A DNA stretch of 64,000 nucleotides, from contig NZ_LIQF01000008.1 in assembly GCF_001418205.1 (NCBI RefSeq), positions 124,001 through 188,000 of the forward strand, read 5' to 3'. Below, piece after piece: positions 7,985-16,597 of the stretch. The notes under the pieces are model-generated. The model was not told the DNA's origin. It ran no database searches and saw nothing but the letters and a program-made list of their open reading frames with translations. Made by a program: the position numbers and the translations under genes. The stretch is from Marinomonas fungiae (GTDB lineage Bacteria > Pseudomonadota > Gammaproteobacteria > Pseudomonadales > Marinomonadaceae). Positions within the stretch are counted from its first letter, which is position 1, and every line of letters begins with the position of its first letter.

Positions 7985-8320
7985 TTATGTCGCAAGCAGA
8001 TAAAATTGCCCCTCCTGCTCAGTCAATTGGTATCGTTTTAACGATTGTCCTAGACATGGCCCAGACACACAGGCTCCAGAGGTTGGGTGAAATTGAGCAC
8101 TGTGAAATTGACATTCGATCAGTGTGAATGTCTCATCAAAGCAATGGATACTGTCATTCGCCAGCCGTTTATTCAGATGAGGGCAATGATTCTCATAGAT
8201 ATGATACTGACCATTGAATTTTAACGCTAAAATATGAGTTCCATTGAGTGTTAAAGTAAGGTTTTGTTCGTTAGATAATGTCTGAATTTTCTCGACTTCA
8301 TCGCGGGTTAACTGCAGCAC
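7985..8320 (-). CDS. Rieske [2Fe-2S] ferredoxin-like protein
   Basis: A 111-aa single-domain Rieske protein. The two cluster-binding boxes are present: C46-P-H48 (ENHCPHLNKRL) and C70-Q-F-H73 (IECQFHSAQF), giving the two-Cys, two-His ligation of the family. There is no signal peptide or TM, so it should be a soluble cytoplasmic electron carrier or a small oxygenase-type ferredoxin. No oxygenase or reductase gene is adjacent, so its partner is unknown. It is divergent from the PBP1B gene and precedes the MarR regulator. Confidence 0.88.
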   Translation of the reverse strand: MLQLTRDEVEKIQTLSNEQNLTLTLNGTHILALKFNGQYHIYENHCPHLNKRLANDSIHCFDETFTLIECQFHSAQFHPTSGACVSGPCLGQSLKRYQLTEQEGQFYLLAT

Positions 8321-8399
8321 AGAAATTTCATCCTTTGCGTATTTGTGAGCGTAAAGTGTATCGACTTAGCAAAGATACGCCTATTGTTTTATCCCTTGA

Positions 8400-8428
8400 T
8401 TGCCGTCCTTAAGTTGGGCCTTTATACT
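8400..8428 (+). promoter_or_regulatory. Candidate promoter placing the PBP1B mRNA start at its ATG
   Basis: TTGCCG and TATACT are separated by exactly 17 nt. The expected start of transcription, 6-8 nt after the -10 box, falls at about 8434-8436, on the ATG of the next gene, implying a leaderless or nearly leaderless message. Confidence 0.45.
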
Positions 8429-8435
8429 GCGCCCC

Positions 8436-10739
8436 ATGACTAAAAAAACCACCTCCGCCAAGAAAAAAACTTCCACCAATCGTCGCTCTGGATCTCAGAA
8501 GCGATCGCCTAAGCGTTCTTCTTTGTTTCGTAAGCTATTAAAATGGCTCATTTTACTGGCCCTGTTAGCGAGTATTCCATTTTCTGTTTGGATTTGGTGG
8601 TTGGATAAGCAGGTTGTCGCTCGCTTTGAAGGGAAAAAGTGGCAAGTTCCGTCTGAAGTATTCAGTGCTCCATTGGTGTTGCAGGATGGTGCTCCTTGGC
8701 GTAAACAAGATTTGGAAGCTGTGCTGTCTGATTATGGCTACCGCTTTGGTAAAAACAGTCAGAAAGAGGGGTGGGCTGCGCGCAGTCAAACTAAAGTCAG
8801 CGCACACCTTCGTGATTATACCGATCATACTGGCTACCATCCGGCGTCTCGACGGGTGTTCTCATTTGATAATGGATTACTACAAATTCAGGATGTGTCT
8901 GGTAAGCGCTACCGTACTGCGGTGCTAGAGCCGCAAAAAATAGGTTATTTGTATGGCGGTAATACGGAGAACCGTGACATCTTAGTCTATGAACAAATCC
9001 CGAAAAGCTTGATTAATATTCTAACGGCAACCGAAGACCGTGACTTCTTCGAGCATTTTGGCATTTCATTAACCGGTATTGCTCGTGCGGCATTCGTTAA
9101 TTTAAGTTCTGGGAGTCGCCGTCAAGGAGGCTCCACGCTGACGCAACAGTTGGTTAAGAATATGTTCTTAACCTCTGAGCGAACTTATAGCCGAAAAGTG
9201 ACAGAAGTTTTTATGGCGCTTTTGTTGGAGTATCGCTACAGCAAAGAGCAAATCATTACGGCATATGTTAATGAAGTCTATCTTGCTCAAGAAGGCGACA
9301 GCGCATTGCATGGCTTTGCTGCCGCAAGTGAGTATTTTTACGGCCGACCATTGAATGAGTTAAACCTAGATGAGCAGGCTTTGCTGGTGGGCATGGTCAA
9401 AGGGCCATCTTTATACAATCCAAGACGCAATCCTGAGCGTGCTAAACAGCGTCGAAATGTCGTGTTGGATTTGTTATTTGAGCAAGGTCGATTGACTCAA
9501 CCTCAAGTCGCTGCATTGAAAAAACAGCCGTTGCGCATTGCTACCGAGGGTAAGCGCCGCTCTGCTTTTGGGGATTATTTAGATCTTGTGTCTATGCAAC
9601 TTGAGCGTGACTTCGATCAGGCTGCTTTGGCAACAAAAAACCTTAAAATCTATACCGCGTTGGACATCCGAGCGCAAAAAGCTGCCCTGGATGCTATGCA
9701 CGACCGCGTAGCCCTTTTAGTCAAGCAGCGCAGCGGACTAAAAGGACTTCAAGGGGCGATGGTTGTGACGGATCGGCACTCAGGTCAGGTGCGAGCAGTG
9801 GTTGGATCTTCAGATAAATTATACAGTGGTTTTAATCGAGCATTAGGAGCGGTTCGCCCGATAGGATCACTGGCTAAACCGCCTATTTATTTGACCGCGA
9901 TTGCATCAGGACGATACACCTGGTGGGATAAACTTAAAGATGAACCAAGGCGCTTTAAAGTAGGCAACTCGGTTTGGGAACCGCAAAATTACAGTCGGAC
10001 GGCCCATGGCGAGGTTCATATGTATGAAGCTCTTGCTAAGTCCTACAATTTAGCGACCATTGATTTAGCCAGCTCTCTTGGTTTTGATCGTGTGGCGCAG
10101 ACTTTGCGCGATTTGGGGGTGAAGCGTTCATTTACTATGTATCCGTCCGTTGCGCTTGGATCATTAGAGTTATCGCCATTTGAAGTGGCTCGTTTGTATC
10201 AGCCTTTGGCTTCGACCGGTGATAGTGCGGAATTAGGGGTAGTGCTTTCGGTTATGGATCAAAATGGTAAAGTGCTTAAACGGTTCGATCAAAGCACCGA
10301 TGTACCTTTTACGAAGCAGGCCTTGTCTGTCACCTTAGCTGGTATGACTAAGTCACCGGAAATCGGGACTGCTCAAGCGGCCCAAGCGCAGCTACCTTGG
10401 TTACGTTTTGCTGCGAAGACAGGCACAACGAATGATCAACGGGACAGTTGGTTTGTCGGAATCACGGATGATTTTTTAAGTACGATTTGGCTCGGACAGG
10501 ACGATAATTCGCCAATGAATATCACTGGCAGCTCTGGAGCACAATGGGTGTGGATTGATTTTGCGAAAGCGTTACCGCAACGCTCTTTACCTAAAACGCT
10601 GCCTGAGGGAGCGGGCTATTATCAAGTGACGCTAGATGATTTTGAAATAGCTGCAGATCGTTGCCGAGATAAAATCGAATTACCTTTTATTGAAGGCACG
10701 CAGCCTAGGTCATCGACCTCTTGTATCTGGCCATTTTAG
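8436..10739 (+). CDS. mrcB: Penicillin-binding protein 1B (bifunctional peptidoglycan synthase)
   Basis: A 767-aa class A PBP. It has a Lys/Arg-rich cytoplasmic tail (MTKKTTSAKKKTS), one TM helix, and a UB2H domain (KWQVPSEVFSAPLVL), which marks the PBP1B type. The GT51 glycosyltransferase follows, with catalytic Glu in TEDRDFFEHFG and the QGGSTLTQQLVKN motif. The transpeptidase has SLAK, SYN and KTGTT motifs. It polymerises and crosslinks peptidoglycan in the periplasm. In E. coli its UB2H domain binds LpoB; no lpoB is seen here. Translation from the ATG has no Shine-Dalgarno sequence; a 12-residue TTG-initiated extension from 8400 is unlikely because those bases look like the promoter. Confidence 0.93.
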   Translation: MTKKTTSAKKKTSTNRRSGSQKRSPKRSSLFRKLLKWLILLALLASIPFSVWIWWLDKQVVARFEGKKWQVPSEVFSAPLVLQDGAPWRKQDLEAVLSDYGYRFGKNSQKEGWAARSQTKVSAHLRDYTDHTGYHPASRRVFSFDNGLLQIQDVSGKRYRTAVLEPQKIGYLYGGNTENRDILVYEQIPKSLINILTATEDRDFFEHFGISLTGIARAAFVNLSSGSRRQGGSTLTQQLVKNMFLTSERTYSRKVTEVFMALLLEYRYSKEQIITAYVNEVYLAQEGDSALHGFAAASEYFYGRPLNELNLDEQALLVGMVKGPSLYNPRRNPERAKQRRNVVLDLLFEQGRLTQPQVAALKKQPLRIATEGKRRSAFGDYLDLVSMQLERDFDQAALATKNLKIYTALDIRAQKAALDAMHDRVALLVKQRSGLKGLQGAMVVTDRHSGQVRAVVGSSDKLYSGFNRALGAVRPIGSLAKPPIYLTAIASGRYTWWDKLKDEPRRFKVGNSVWEPQNYSRTAHGEVHMYEALAKSYNLATIDLASSLGFDRVAQTLRDLGVKRSFTMYPSVALGSLELSPFEVARLYQPLASTGDSAELGVVLSVMDQNGKVLKRFDQSTDVPFTKQALSVTLAGMTKSPEIGTAQAAQAQLPWLRFAAKTGTTNDQRDSWFVGITDDFLSTIWLGQDDNSPMNITGSSGAQWVWIDFAKALPQRSLPKTLPEGAGYYQVTLDDFEIAADRCRDKIELPFIEGTQPRSSTSCIWPF

Positions 10740-10764
10740 TGAGATTGAATCCGTGAGTTAAGCA

Positions 10765-10793
10765 CAGATTTGTATTCTTATAACAGATATAAT
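10765..10793 (+). promoter_or_regulatory. Candidate promoter for the solute-binding protein gene
   Basis: A consensus TATAAT (10788-10793) lies 80 nt before the start codon, with a poor -35 (CAGATT) at 17 nt. Only the -10 is convincing. Confidence 0.28.
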
Positions 10794-10873
10794 TTCCTTT
10801 GAAAAATGTGTAAGTTGTTGTATTTTTTGTAAAGTTTTTGCTTCTTATGGTCTTGCGAAGTGGTCAGGTGCTG

Positions 10874-11719
10874 ATGATAAAAAAAATAAATTCTAGAATG
10901 ATAGGCGCAATTAAGGCAATGACGACTCCGTTGGTGCTGGTAAGTGTACTTTCTAGCCCCTTAACCAATGCCTACGCAGATCAAGAACAGCGTACCTGTT
11001 CCTCCATTGTTGCAACGGGCAACCCAGAATATCCGCCATTTCTGTGGCACGCTGAGCAAGGTAACGAGCTGCATGGTGCGTTAGCTAATTTAATGGGTGA
11101 GATTAGTGAAAGAATTAATATCCCGATTGAGACGGTTTATGTAGGTCCTTGGTCTCGCTCGCAGCAAGAAGTGCGCAGTGGCCGAGTTGATCTGATGGCG
11201 GGAGCGTTTTATACCTCAGAGCGTGCTGACTATATGGAATACTTTTCGCCCGCGATGATGTTTACGAAGAGTGTTGTTTGGCAATCAAATGCTGCTCCCT
11301 TTGAGTATCAAGGCTGGAATGATTTGGTTGGGCGTTGGGGCGTTACGGTCATCAATAACAGTTTTGGACAAGAGTTTGATACCTTTGCAAAGCAGCATTT
11401 AAATGTTTTGACCGTTGCTAGCTTGGAGCAGGCACTATCTATGCTTGGGGCTGGGCGTGCTGACTATGTGCTGTATGAGCGTAATCCTGGTGTCGCTTAT
11501 GTCCAAAAATTAGGACTTGAAGGGGTGCGTTACGTTGAGCCTGCTATTAGTGGTGAAGGTCTCTTTCTAACTATTTCAAAAATGTCGCCTTGTAACTCAC
11601 CTGAAATTAAAGGCAAGATTGCAGACGCATTACGAGACTTAGTCGCTGAAGGAGAGCCGCAAGTGGTTTTAATTAACGCATTAGAAGAGTGGCGCAGTAA
11701 CACCTTTCCATCCCCTTAA
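10874..11719 (+). CDS. Family 3 extracellular solute-binding protein
   Basis: A 281-aa exported protein of the SBP_bac_3 (amino-acid-binding) fold. A signal peptide (MIKKINSRMIGAIKAM, then a hydrophobic core ending near NAYA) precedes TGNPEYPPFLW, the usual strand entering the ligand pocket; GRVDLMAGAFYTSERADYMEYF is the matching hinge-region motif (key residues D, G, T, R, F). No ABC permease or ATPase gene is next to it, so it may be an orphan receptor rather than a transporter component. The ATG has an AGGTG ribosome binding site 5 nt away; in-frame TTG or ATG codons upstream would place the signal peptide too far in. An intrinsic terminator follows. Confidence 0.8.
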   Translation: MIKKINSRMIGAIKAMTTPLVLVSVLSSPLTNAYADQEQRTCSSIVATGNPEYPPFLWHAEQGNELHGALANLMGEISERINIPIETVYVGPWSRSQQEVRSGRVDLMAGAFYTSERADYMEYFSPAMMFTKSVVWQSNAAPFEYQGWNDLVGRWGVTVINNSFGQEFDTFAKQHLNVLTVASLEQALSMLGAGRADYVLYERNPGVAYVQKLGLEGVRYVEPAISGEGLFLTISKMSPCNSPEIKGKIADALRDLVAEGEPQVVLINALEEWRSNTFPSP

Positions 11720-11727
11720 AGCGTCTT

Positions 11728-11770
11728 TGAACAAAAATGCCGAAGTAAACGGCTTCGGCATTTTTGTTCA
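11728..11770. terminator. Bidirectional terminator between solute-binding gene and glgA
   Basis: An 18-bp perfect stem (11728-11745 with 11753-11770; core ATGCCGAAG / CTTCGGCAT) has a 7-nt loop, A-rich on the left and T-rich on the right. It serves both convergent genes. Confidence 0.9.
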
Positions 11771-11776
11771 TGCAAC

Positions 11777-13210
11777 TTAATGATTAAGCAGCGAATGGTA
11801 CAGTTGAAGCCACTGCTCAGTGGCACGCTCCCAGCTATGATCTTGGGTCATGGCTTGAATTTGTAGAGTTCGCCAAGTGGTAGCATTACTGAAAGCCTCC
11901 ATAGAGCGCTCCAACGCCGCTTGTAAATCCTCAACGCTAGCATGATAAAAGACAAAACCATTAGCCTGATGCCCCTCCTCGAAAACAGTGTCCGCCAAGC
12001 CACCAGTATGACGAACAATTGGTAAGGTGCCGTATTTCAGCGCGTAGAGCTGCGTTAATCCGCAAGGCTCGAAACGTGACGGAATGAGTAGGGCATCGAC
12101 ACCAGCTTGTAAGCGGTGGGAGTAGGCTTCATCGTAACCGATGCGAATTGCCACCTGCTCTGGATAGCGCTCTTGTAGTGCAAGGTACTGATTTTCTAAA
12201 GACTTATCCCCTGAGCCAAGCAGTATTAACATGGCGCCGCGTTGCAGTGCGGGCTCAATGGCCGCTGGAATCAAATCCAGTCCTTTTTGTTCTGTTAAAC
12301 GGCTGACGACGCCAAACACGAGGGCTTGAGCGTTCTCTGGTAAATTGTTTTCTCGTTGTAGAGCGAGCTTGTTTTGTAGCTTCAAATCAATGCTGTGCAG
12401 GTCATATTGACTATGAATATAGGGGTCAATACTAGGCGACCATTCATTGTAATCCACTCCATTTAGAATGCCTGACAGCTTATAGCTTGCTGAGCGCAGT
12501 GTGCCATCCAAGCCATCACCATATTCTGCTGTTAAGATTTCCCTAGCATAAGTAGGGCTCACGGTAGTGATGGCGTCGGCATAGACCAAGCCTGCCTTTA
12601 AAGCAGAATAACGACCATAAAACTCCACCCCATGAATGGACAGCAGATCATGGGGTAGACGGACTTCATCAAATCGCTCTAACGGGAAGCTACCGTTGTA
12701 GCGCAGGTTGTGAACCGTTGTGACAACAGGTGGGTGATTTAAACGCCATGCCGCGAGGTATGCCGCGGCAAGCCCTGTCTGCCAATCATTTAAATGTAAA
12801 ATATCTGGTTGCCAGCCAATTAATCTGCCATGTTGGGTAATCATGGCGCATACCCAAGAGAAAGCCGCAAAGCGCACATCGTTGTCACTAAAATCATGGC
12901 CTTGCTGATCGAGATAAGGGCCTGCTTCTCGTTCAAATAGACTTTGGCATTGCACTAAATAAATAGGCGTCTGAGATTCTGGGAAGTGTGTTTCTAGCAG
13001 AATCAAATCGCCGCAACCAAAAGGGTTGCCTAAATTTATTGAACTTTTGACCGGGGCCAACTTTTCGAGGATACCTCGGTAGGCGGGCATGATAAGTTTA
13101 ACGTCAACGTCTTTTTTACGTAGTGCAATAGGTAGCGCGCCTGCAACATCTGCAAGACCGCCGGTTTTAATTAGAGGATGAATTTCAGATGCTGCAAACA
13201 GGACTTTCAT
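11777..13210 (-). CDS. glgA: Glycogen synthase (ADP-glucose)
   Basis: A 477-aa GT5 glycosyltransferase that transfers glucose from ADP-glucose to the non-reducing end of a growing alpha-1,4-glucan. The N-terminal KTGGLADVAGALP loop binds ADP-glucose. The second Rossmann domain carries SRFEPCGLTQLYALKYG and RHTGGLADTV, both standard for GlgA. The length is normal. It is divergent from glgC, with 96 nt between starts, so the two first dedicated steps of glycogen synthesis are paired; branching and debranching genes are not in the window. Confidence 0.95.
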   Translation of the reverse strand: MKVLFAASEIHPLIKTGGLADVAGALPIALRKKDVDVKLIMPAYRGILEKLAPVKSSINLGNPFGCGDLILLETHFPESQTPIYLVQCQSLFEREAGPYLDQQGHDFSDNDVRFAAFSWVCAMITQHGRLIGWQPDILHLNDWQTGLAAAYLAAWRLNHPPVVTTVHNLRYNGSFPLERFDEVRLPHDLLSIHGVEFYGRYSALKAGLVYADAITTVSPTYAREILTAEYGDGLDGTLRSASYKLSGILNGVDYNEWSPSIDPYIHSQYDLHSIDLKLQNKLALQRENNLPENAQALVFGVVSRLTEQKGLDLIPAAIEPALQRGAMLILLGSGDKSLENQYLALQERYPEQVAIRIGYDEAYSHRLQAGVDALLIPSRFEPCGLTQLYALKYGTLPIVRHTGGLADTVFEEGHQANGFVFYHASVEDLQAALERSMEAFSNATTWRTLQIQAMTQDHSWERATEQWLQLYHSLLNH

Positions 13211-13306
13211 AATTTTGTTTTCGTATTGATTTAGTAATATGACCAGAGTATACCTAATAAAAGCCTAATGTAGTCTGGGACTTAGATAAAAAATTAAGGG
13301 TGATAT

Positions 13307-14569
13307 ATGGATTTAAATGCTGCACGTATGAAGACTCTCTCGCTTATTTTGGCGGGGGGAAGAGGGTCTAGACTGAAACACCTGACAGATCATCGATCCA
13401 AACCAGCTGTGCCTATTGCTGGTAAGTACAAGATTATCGACTTTCCTTTGTCAAACTGTATCAATTCAGGGATGAGAAAAATTGCAGTACTCACCCAATA
13501 CCGCTCTCACACCCTAAATCAACATGTACAACGTGGCTGGAACTTTTTGCGTTCCGATTTCAACGAGTTTATTGAGCTGTGGCCTGCACAGCAACAAACC
13601 GGTGAAGATTGGTATCGTGGCACTGCAGATGCGGTCTACCAAAACTTCAAAATGATTGACGAGCTGAATAGTGAATACATCTTAATTTTGGCGGGTGACC
13701 ATGTTTATCGTCAAGATTACAGCGTTATGTTGCAAGAGCACATTGAGAATAATGCCGATGTCACGGTTGCCTGTATTGAGGTGCCAGTAAAAGAAGCAGA
13801 TCAATTTGGCATTATGCACGTCGATGAGAACGACAATATTATTGCCTTTGAAGAGAAACCTTCTAACCCACCTACGATGCCAGGCAATCCAAATGTCTCG
13901 TTGGCAAGTATGGGGATCTATATTTTTAGCACGCAATTCTTACGTGATAACTTGATGAACGATGCAAAAGATTGCGAGTCCAGTCACGATTTCGGTAAAG
14001 ATTTGATCCCATTGTTTGTTGGGCGTTCTAAGATCAAAGCGCATCATTTTGCAAACAGCTGTATTCCTAATGAAAGCTATCCAGATAAGCCATATTGGCG
14101 TGATGTGGGGACGCTAACAGCCTATTGGGAATCCAATATGGATTTGACCAAGTTAGTGCCCGAGTTGGATTTGTATGATGAATCTTGGCCAATTCGTACG
14201 ACGCATTACCAGCGCCCGGCTGCTAAGTTTAATTACAATTATGAAGAGCGTATTGGTACGGCTTTGAATTCTGTTGTCTCAGCTGGCTGCATCGTCTCGG
14301 GATCGACAGTGGAACAGTCGATTCTGTTTAATAACGTGCGAGTAAACTCTTACTCTTATGTGAAAAAGTCTGTTATTTTGCCACGCTGCGATATCGGTCG
14401 TTACTGCCAATTAACCAATGTTGTGGTGGATTCTGATACGAATATCCCACCAAATACCATCATTGGTGAGGACCCGGTTGCGGATGCTGAACGCTTCTAT
14501 CGTAATGAGGATGGTATTGTTTTGGTGACGCAAGAGATGATTGATGCATTACCAAAAGTTGACGCCTAG
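13307..14569 (+). CDS. glgC: Glucose-1-phosphate adenylyltransferase
   Basis: A 420-aa ADP-glucose pyrophosphorylase that makes ADP-glucose from glucose-1-phosphate and ATP, the committed and allosterically controlled step of bacterial glycogen synthesis. The nucleotidyltransferase domain opens with LSLILAGGRGSRL and SKPAVPIAGKYK; DFPLSNCINSG and WYRGTADAVYQN follow. The C-terminal third is a left-handed beta-helix of hexapeptides (CIVSGSTVEQSILFNNVRV). The start has an AGGGTGA ribosome binding site. It is transcribed away from glgA and ended by a hairpin that lies within the end of the convergent gene. Confidence 0.95.
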   Translation: MDLNAARMKTLSLILAGGRGSRLKHLTDHRSKPAVPIAGKYKIIDFPLSNCINSGMRKIAVLTQYRSHTLNQHVQRGWNFLRSDFNEFIELWPAQQQTGEDWYRGTADAVYQNFKMIDELNSEYILILAGDHVYRQDYSVMLQEHIENNADVTVACIEVPVKEADQFGIMHVDENDNIIAFEEKPSNPPTMPGNPNVSLASMGIYIFSTQFLRDNLMNDAKDCESSHDFGKDLIPLFVGRSKIKAHHFANSCIPNESYPDKPYWRDVGTLTAYWESNMDLTKLVPELDLYDESWPIRTTHYQRPAAKFNYNYEERIGTALNSVVSAGCIVSGSTVEQSILFNNVRVNSYSYVKKSVILPRCDIGRYCQLTNVVVDSDTNIPPNTIIGEDPVADAERFYRNEDGIVLVTQEMIDALPKVDA

Positions 14570-14598
14570 TTGCTCGCAGAGTTAAGAACTTTTGTTGA

Positions 14599-14624
14599 AA
14601 GCCCTACTTGTTAGGGCTTTTTTC
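14599..14624. terminator. Terminator of glgC, embedded in the end of the convergent gene
   Basis: An AAGCCCTA / TAGGGCTT stem (14599-14606 and 14612-14619) has a 5-nt loop followed by a T-run. The left arm contains the stop codon of the minus-strand TraB/GumN gene. Confidence 0.8.
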
Positions 14625-15542
14625 GTTATTTAGGGAAGTGAAAAGTGGCTGTACACGGTAGCCTTTTTGTTCCAGTTCATACACGACACTTTTAGGACCG
14701 CTTAAGTGTAACGCGCCAATCACCACGAATGTGGTGCTTGAGGAGTTTGGTGACTGTCCCAAATAAATGCTGATGACATCGGCCATGCGTTGGTTGCGAT
14801 GGTCTAGCAAAGCTTCCATCATCGGCTTTAGTTGTGGTGTGTCGAGCACATCTTGATAGACAAATTGATAAAGCCCATCAGGGTCCGCTTGACGCCAGTA
14901 CTCCGTCATTTGGGCCATATAATCTTTGTCTTCCATCTGCTCTAGGCTGGTTGTTAGCATGGCGAGCTGAGCCCGAAATGGAGCATCGGCGATGGCGCTG
15001 ATTTGTTGTGTTAAGCTTTCAATCTCCAAAATGGGTAAGCCTTTTTCTTTGGCTTGTTTGAGAAAGTGAAGATCAATGCCGTAATCTGCTTGATACTCGG
15101 AGTCTTTCAATTGGGCTTGCGTGAGCTGCTCGACGAGCATCCAGGGGCGAATATGAAGCAGGCGTTGGTAATCGGAGCCATTTTCCTCAGCAAAGTCTTT
15201 AAGCTTTTGCTGTTGGGGTTGAGTTAAATATTGATCGAGAGTGATCCCCTTTGGTAACCACATTTTTGATTGTACTAAGCGCGAGGACTGATAGGGGTCG
15301 AGGTTTTCAGGGTCTAATTCCACTGCTAAACGATCTGCGCTGGCAAAGGCTTCTTGGTACGCTTCGGGTAACGGATAGAAGTCGGGAGTCAGGGCATGGA
15401 TCGAGCCCACTAGATAGACAGTTGCGCCTTGGTTTTGCACTTTCCACATGAAAGGTTGGTAAGAAGATGCGATAGCCGACGCATGGGCTATGACAAGCAA
15501 CGCGATAAAGATAAACTTTGAGAATAAGGTGTGAAGGCGCAT
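14604..15542 (-). CDS. TraB/GumN family protein
   Basis: A 312-aa exported protein with an N-terminal signal peptide (FIFIALLVIAHASAIA) and the TraB/GumN (TIKI-like) fold. Visible family landmarks are YLVGSIHALTPDFYPLP at the start of the domain, a conserved glutamate stretch (RLAVELD), DHRNQRMA, and the closing VVIGALHLSG. Family members are putative metallo-proteases or erythromycin-esterase-related hydrolases; the bacterial substrate is unknown. It is transcribed alone, convergent with glgC. The role cannot be given more exactly from sequence. Confidence 0.85.
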   Translation of the reverse strand: MRLHTLFSKFIFIALLVIAHASAIASSYQPFMWKVQNQGATVYLVGSIHALTPDFYPLPEAYQEAFASADRLAVELDPENLDPYQSSRLVQSKMWLPKGITLDQYLTQPQQQKLKDFAEENGSDYQRLLHIRPWMLVEQLTQAQLKDSEYQADYGIDLHFLKQAKEKGLPILEIESLTQQISAIADAPFRAQLAMLTTSLEQMEDKDYMAQMTEYWRQADPDGLYQFVYQDVLDTPQLKPMMEALLDHRNQRMADVISIYLGQSPNSSSTTFVVIGALHLSGPKSVVYELEQKGYRVQPLFTSLNNEKSPNK

Positions 15543-15593
15543 AGGATCTATCTACCTAATGTCACAAAAGAGTGCAGGCTTATCCCCGAAGCT

Positions 15594-15602
15594 TGTGGAT
15601 AA
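15594..15602 (-). promoter_or_regulatory. Perfect DnaA-box sequence
   Basis: TTATCCACA on the minus strand matches the strong DnaA box exactly. A weaker inverted copy (TTATCCCCG, 15580-15588) lies 5 nt away. It sits in the divergent region between the TraB/GumN gene and ribE. A 9-nt match can occur by chance. Confidence 0.35.
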
Positions 15603-15748
15603 CCCATGTAGAGACTATGTGATAACTCTCTCAAAGCCTTGTTTTATCTGCTTTGAGTCGGTTTAGTATATTAATTCTTCAGTCACATAAAAATCCATGC
15701 TCCAAAATGAGTTGATGGAGTCAAAATGATCAAACAGAGGATCGAGTT

Positions 15749-16384
15749 ATGTTTACTGGTATTGTCCAAGGTATGGCGGAAGTGGTTTCCTGTCAAGAGA
15801 ATGGCCGCAACCTTATCCTTGAAGTGAAGTTTCCTCAGGGCATAATGTTGCAGCAACAACTGGGAGCCAGCGTGGCAATCAATGGTGTTTGTTTAACCGT
15901 TGCTAAGATTGAAGGTGATGTGCTGACCTTTGATGTGATCGATACCACCTTGAACTTAACCAATATTGGCACGTTGCAGCCAGGAACGCAGGTGAACTTC
16001 GAGCGTGCTGCGCGCATGGGTGATGAAGTGGGGGGACACGTAATGTCAGGACACATCATGACCACTGTCACGGTTGCTAAAGTTGAGCGTATCGATGAAA
16101 GCTTCCACATCCGCTTTGCGGTAGATCTAAATAATCCTGAAGTAGATGCTCGCCGTTACTTATTTGATAAAGGGTATGTTGGATTGAACGGCGCCAGCTT
16201 AACGATTAGTGCCATTGGCGATGATTGGATTGAGGTGTCATTGATTCCTGAAACATTACGTTTAACCACGTTTGGTCTATTACAGACAGGCGATTGGGTG
16301 AATCTGGAGATTGATGCACATACGCAAGCCACGGTTGATACGGTAGAGCGCGTACTAAAACAACGCGGCATTGTTCTACCCTAA
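15749..16384 (+). CDS. ribE: Riboflavin synthase, alpha chain
   Basis: A 211-aa protein made of two lumazine-binding beta-barrel repeats. It dismutates two molecules of 6,7-dimethyl-8-ribityllumazine into riboflavin. Key stretches are the invariant MFTGIVQG start, NGVCLTV with the catalytic-loop Cys, GGHVMSGHIM, and in the second repeat GYVGLNGASLTI. It resembles the stand-alone E. coli type (product of ribC there, ribE elsewhere), being outside a rib operon. A GAGGA ribosome binding site lies 8 nt upstream. No FMN riboswitch sequence is present in the 206-nt leader region. Confidence 0.92.
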   Translation: MFTGIVQGMAEVVSCQENGRNLILEVKFPQGIMLQQQLGASVAINGVCLTVAKIEGDVLTFDVIDTTLNLTNIGTLQPGTQVNFERAARMGDEVGGHVMSGHIMTTVTVAKVERIDESFHIRFAVDLNNPEVDARRYLFDKGYVGLNGASLTISAIGDDWIEVSLIPETLRLTTFGLLQTGDWVNLEIDAHTQATVDTVERVLKQRGIVLP

Positions 16385-16501
16385 TGTAAATAACAGGGAT
16401 ATGGCGTGAAAACACTGAAATAAATGGAGTCTATGACTGAATTTCGTTAGAATGCGCGCCATATTTTACCTTGAGAACCTGTTTATAAGTCATTTATTAC
16501 A

Positions 16502-16523
16502 AATTTGGCGCCCCCGCCAAATT
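16502..16523 (+). promoter_or_regulatory. GC-rich hairpin in the lepA leader
   Basis: A perfect 9-bp stem (AATTTGGCG / CGCCAAATT) closes a CCCC loop 75 nt before the lepA start. The following T-run is weak (CTTT), so it may be the ribE terminator or a leader structure. Confidence 0.5.
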
Positions 16524-16597
16524 CTTTGGCTGTGTCTAGCATGTAGTGGACTTATCAACAGTTGCTCTTATAAATCGCTTTTTAGTGTGAGTTTAAA

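Noticed and set aside
15543-15748. FMN riboswitch upstream of riboflavin synthase
   Set aside because: The conserved RFN sequence elements are not present in the leader.
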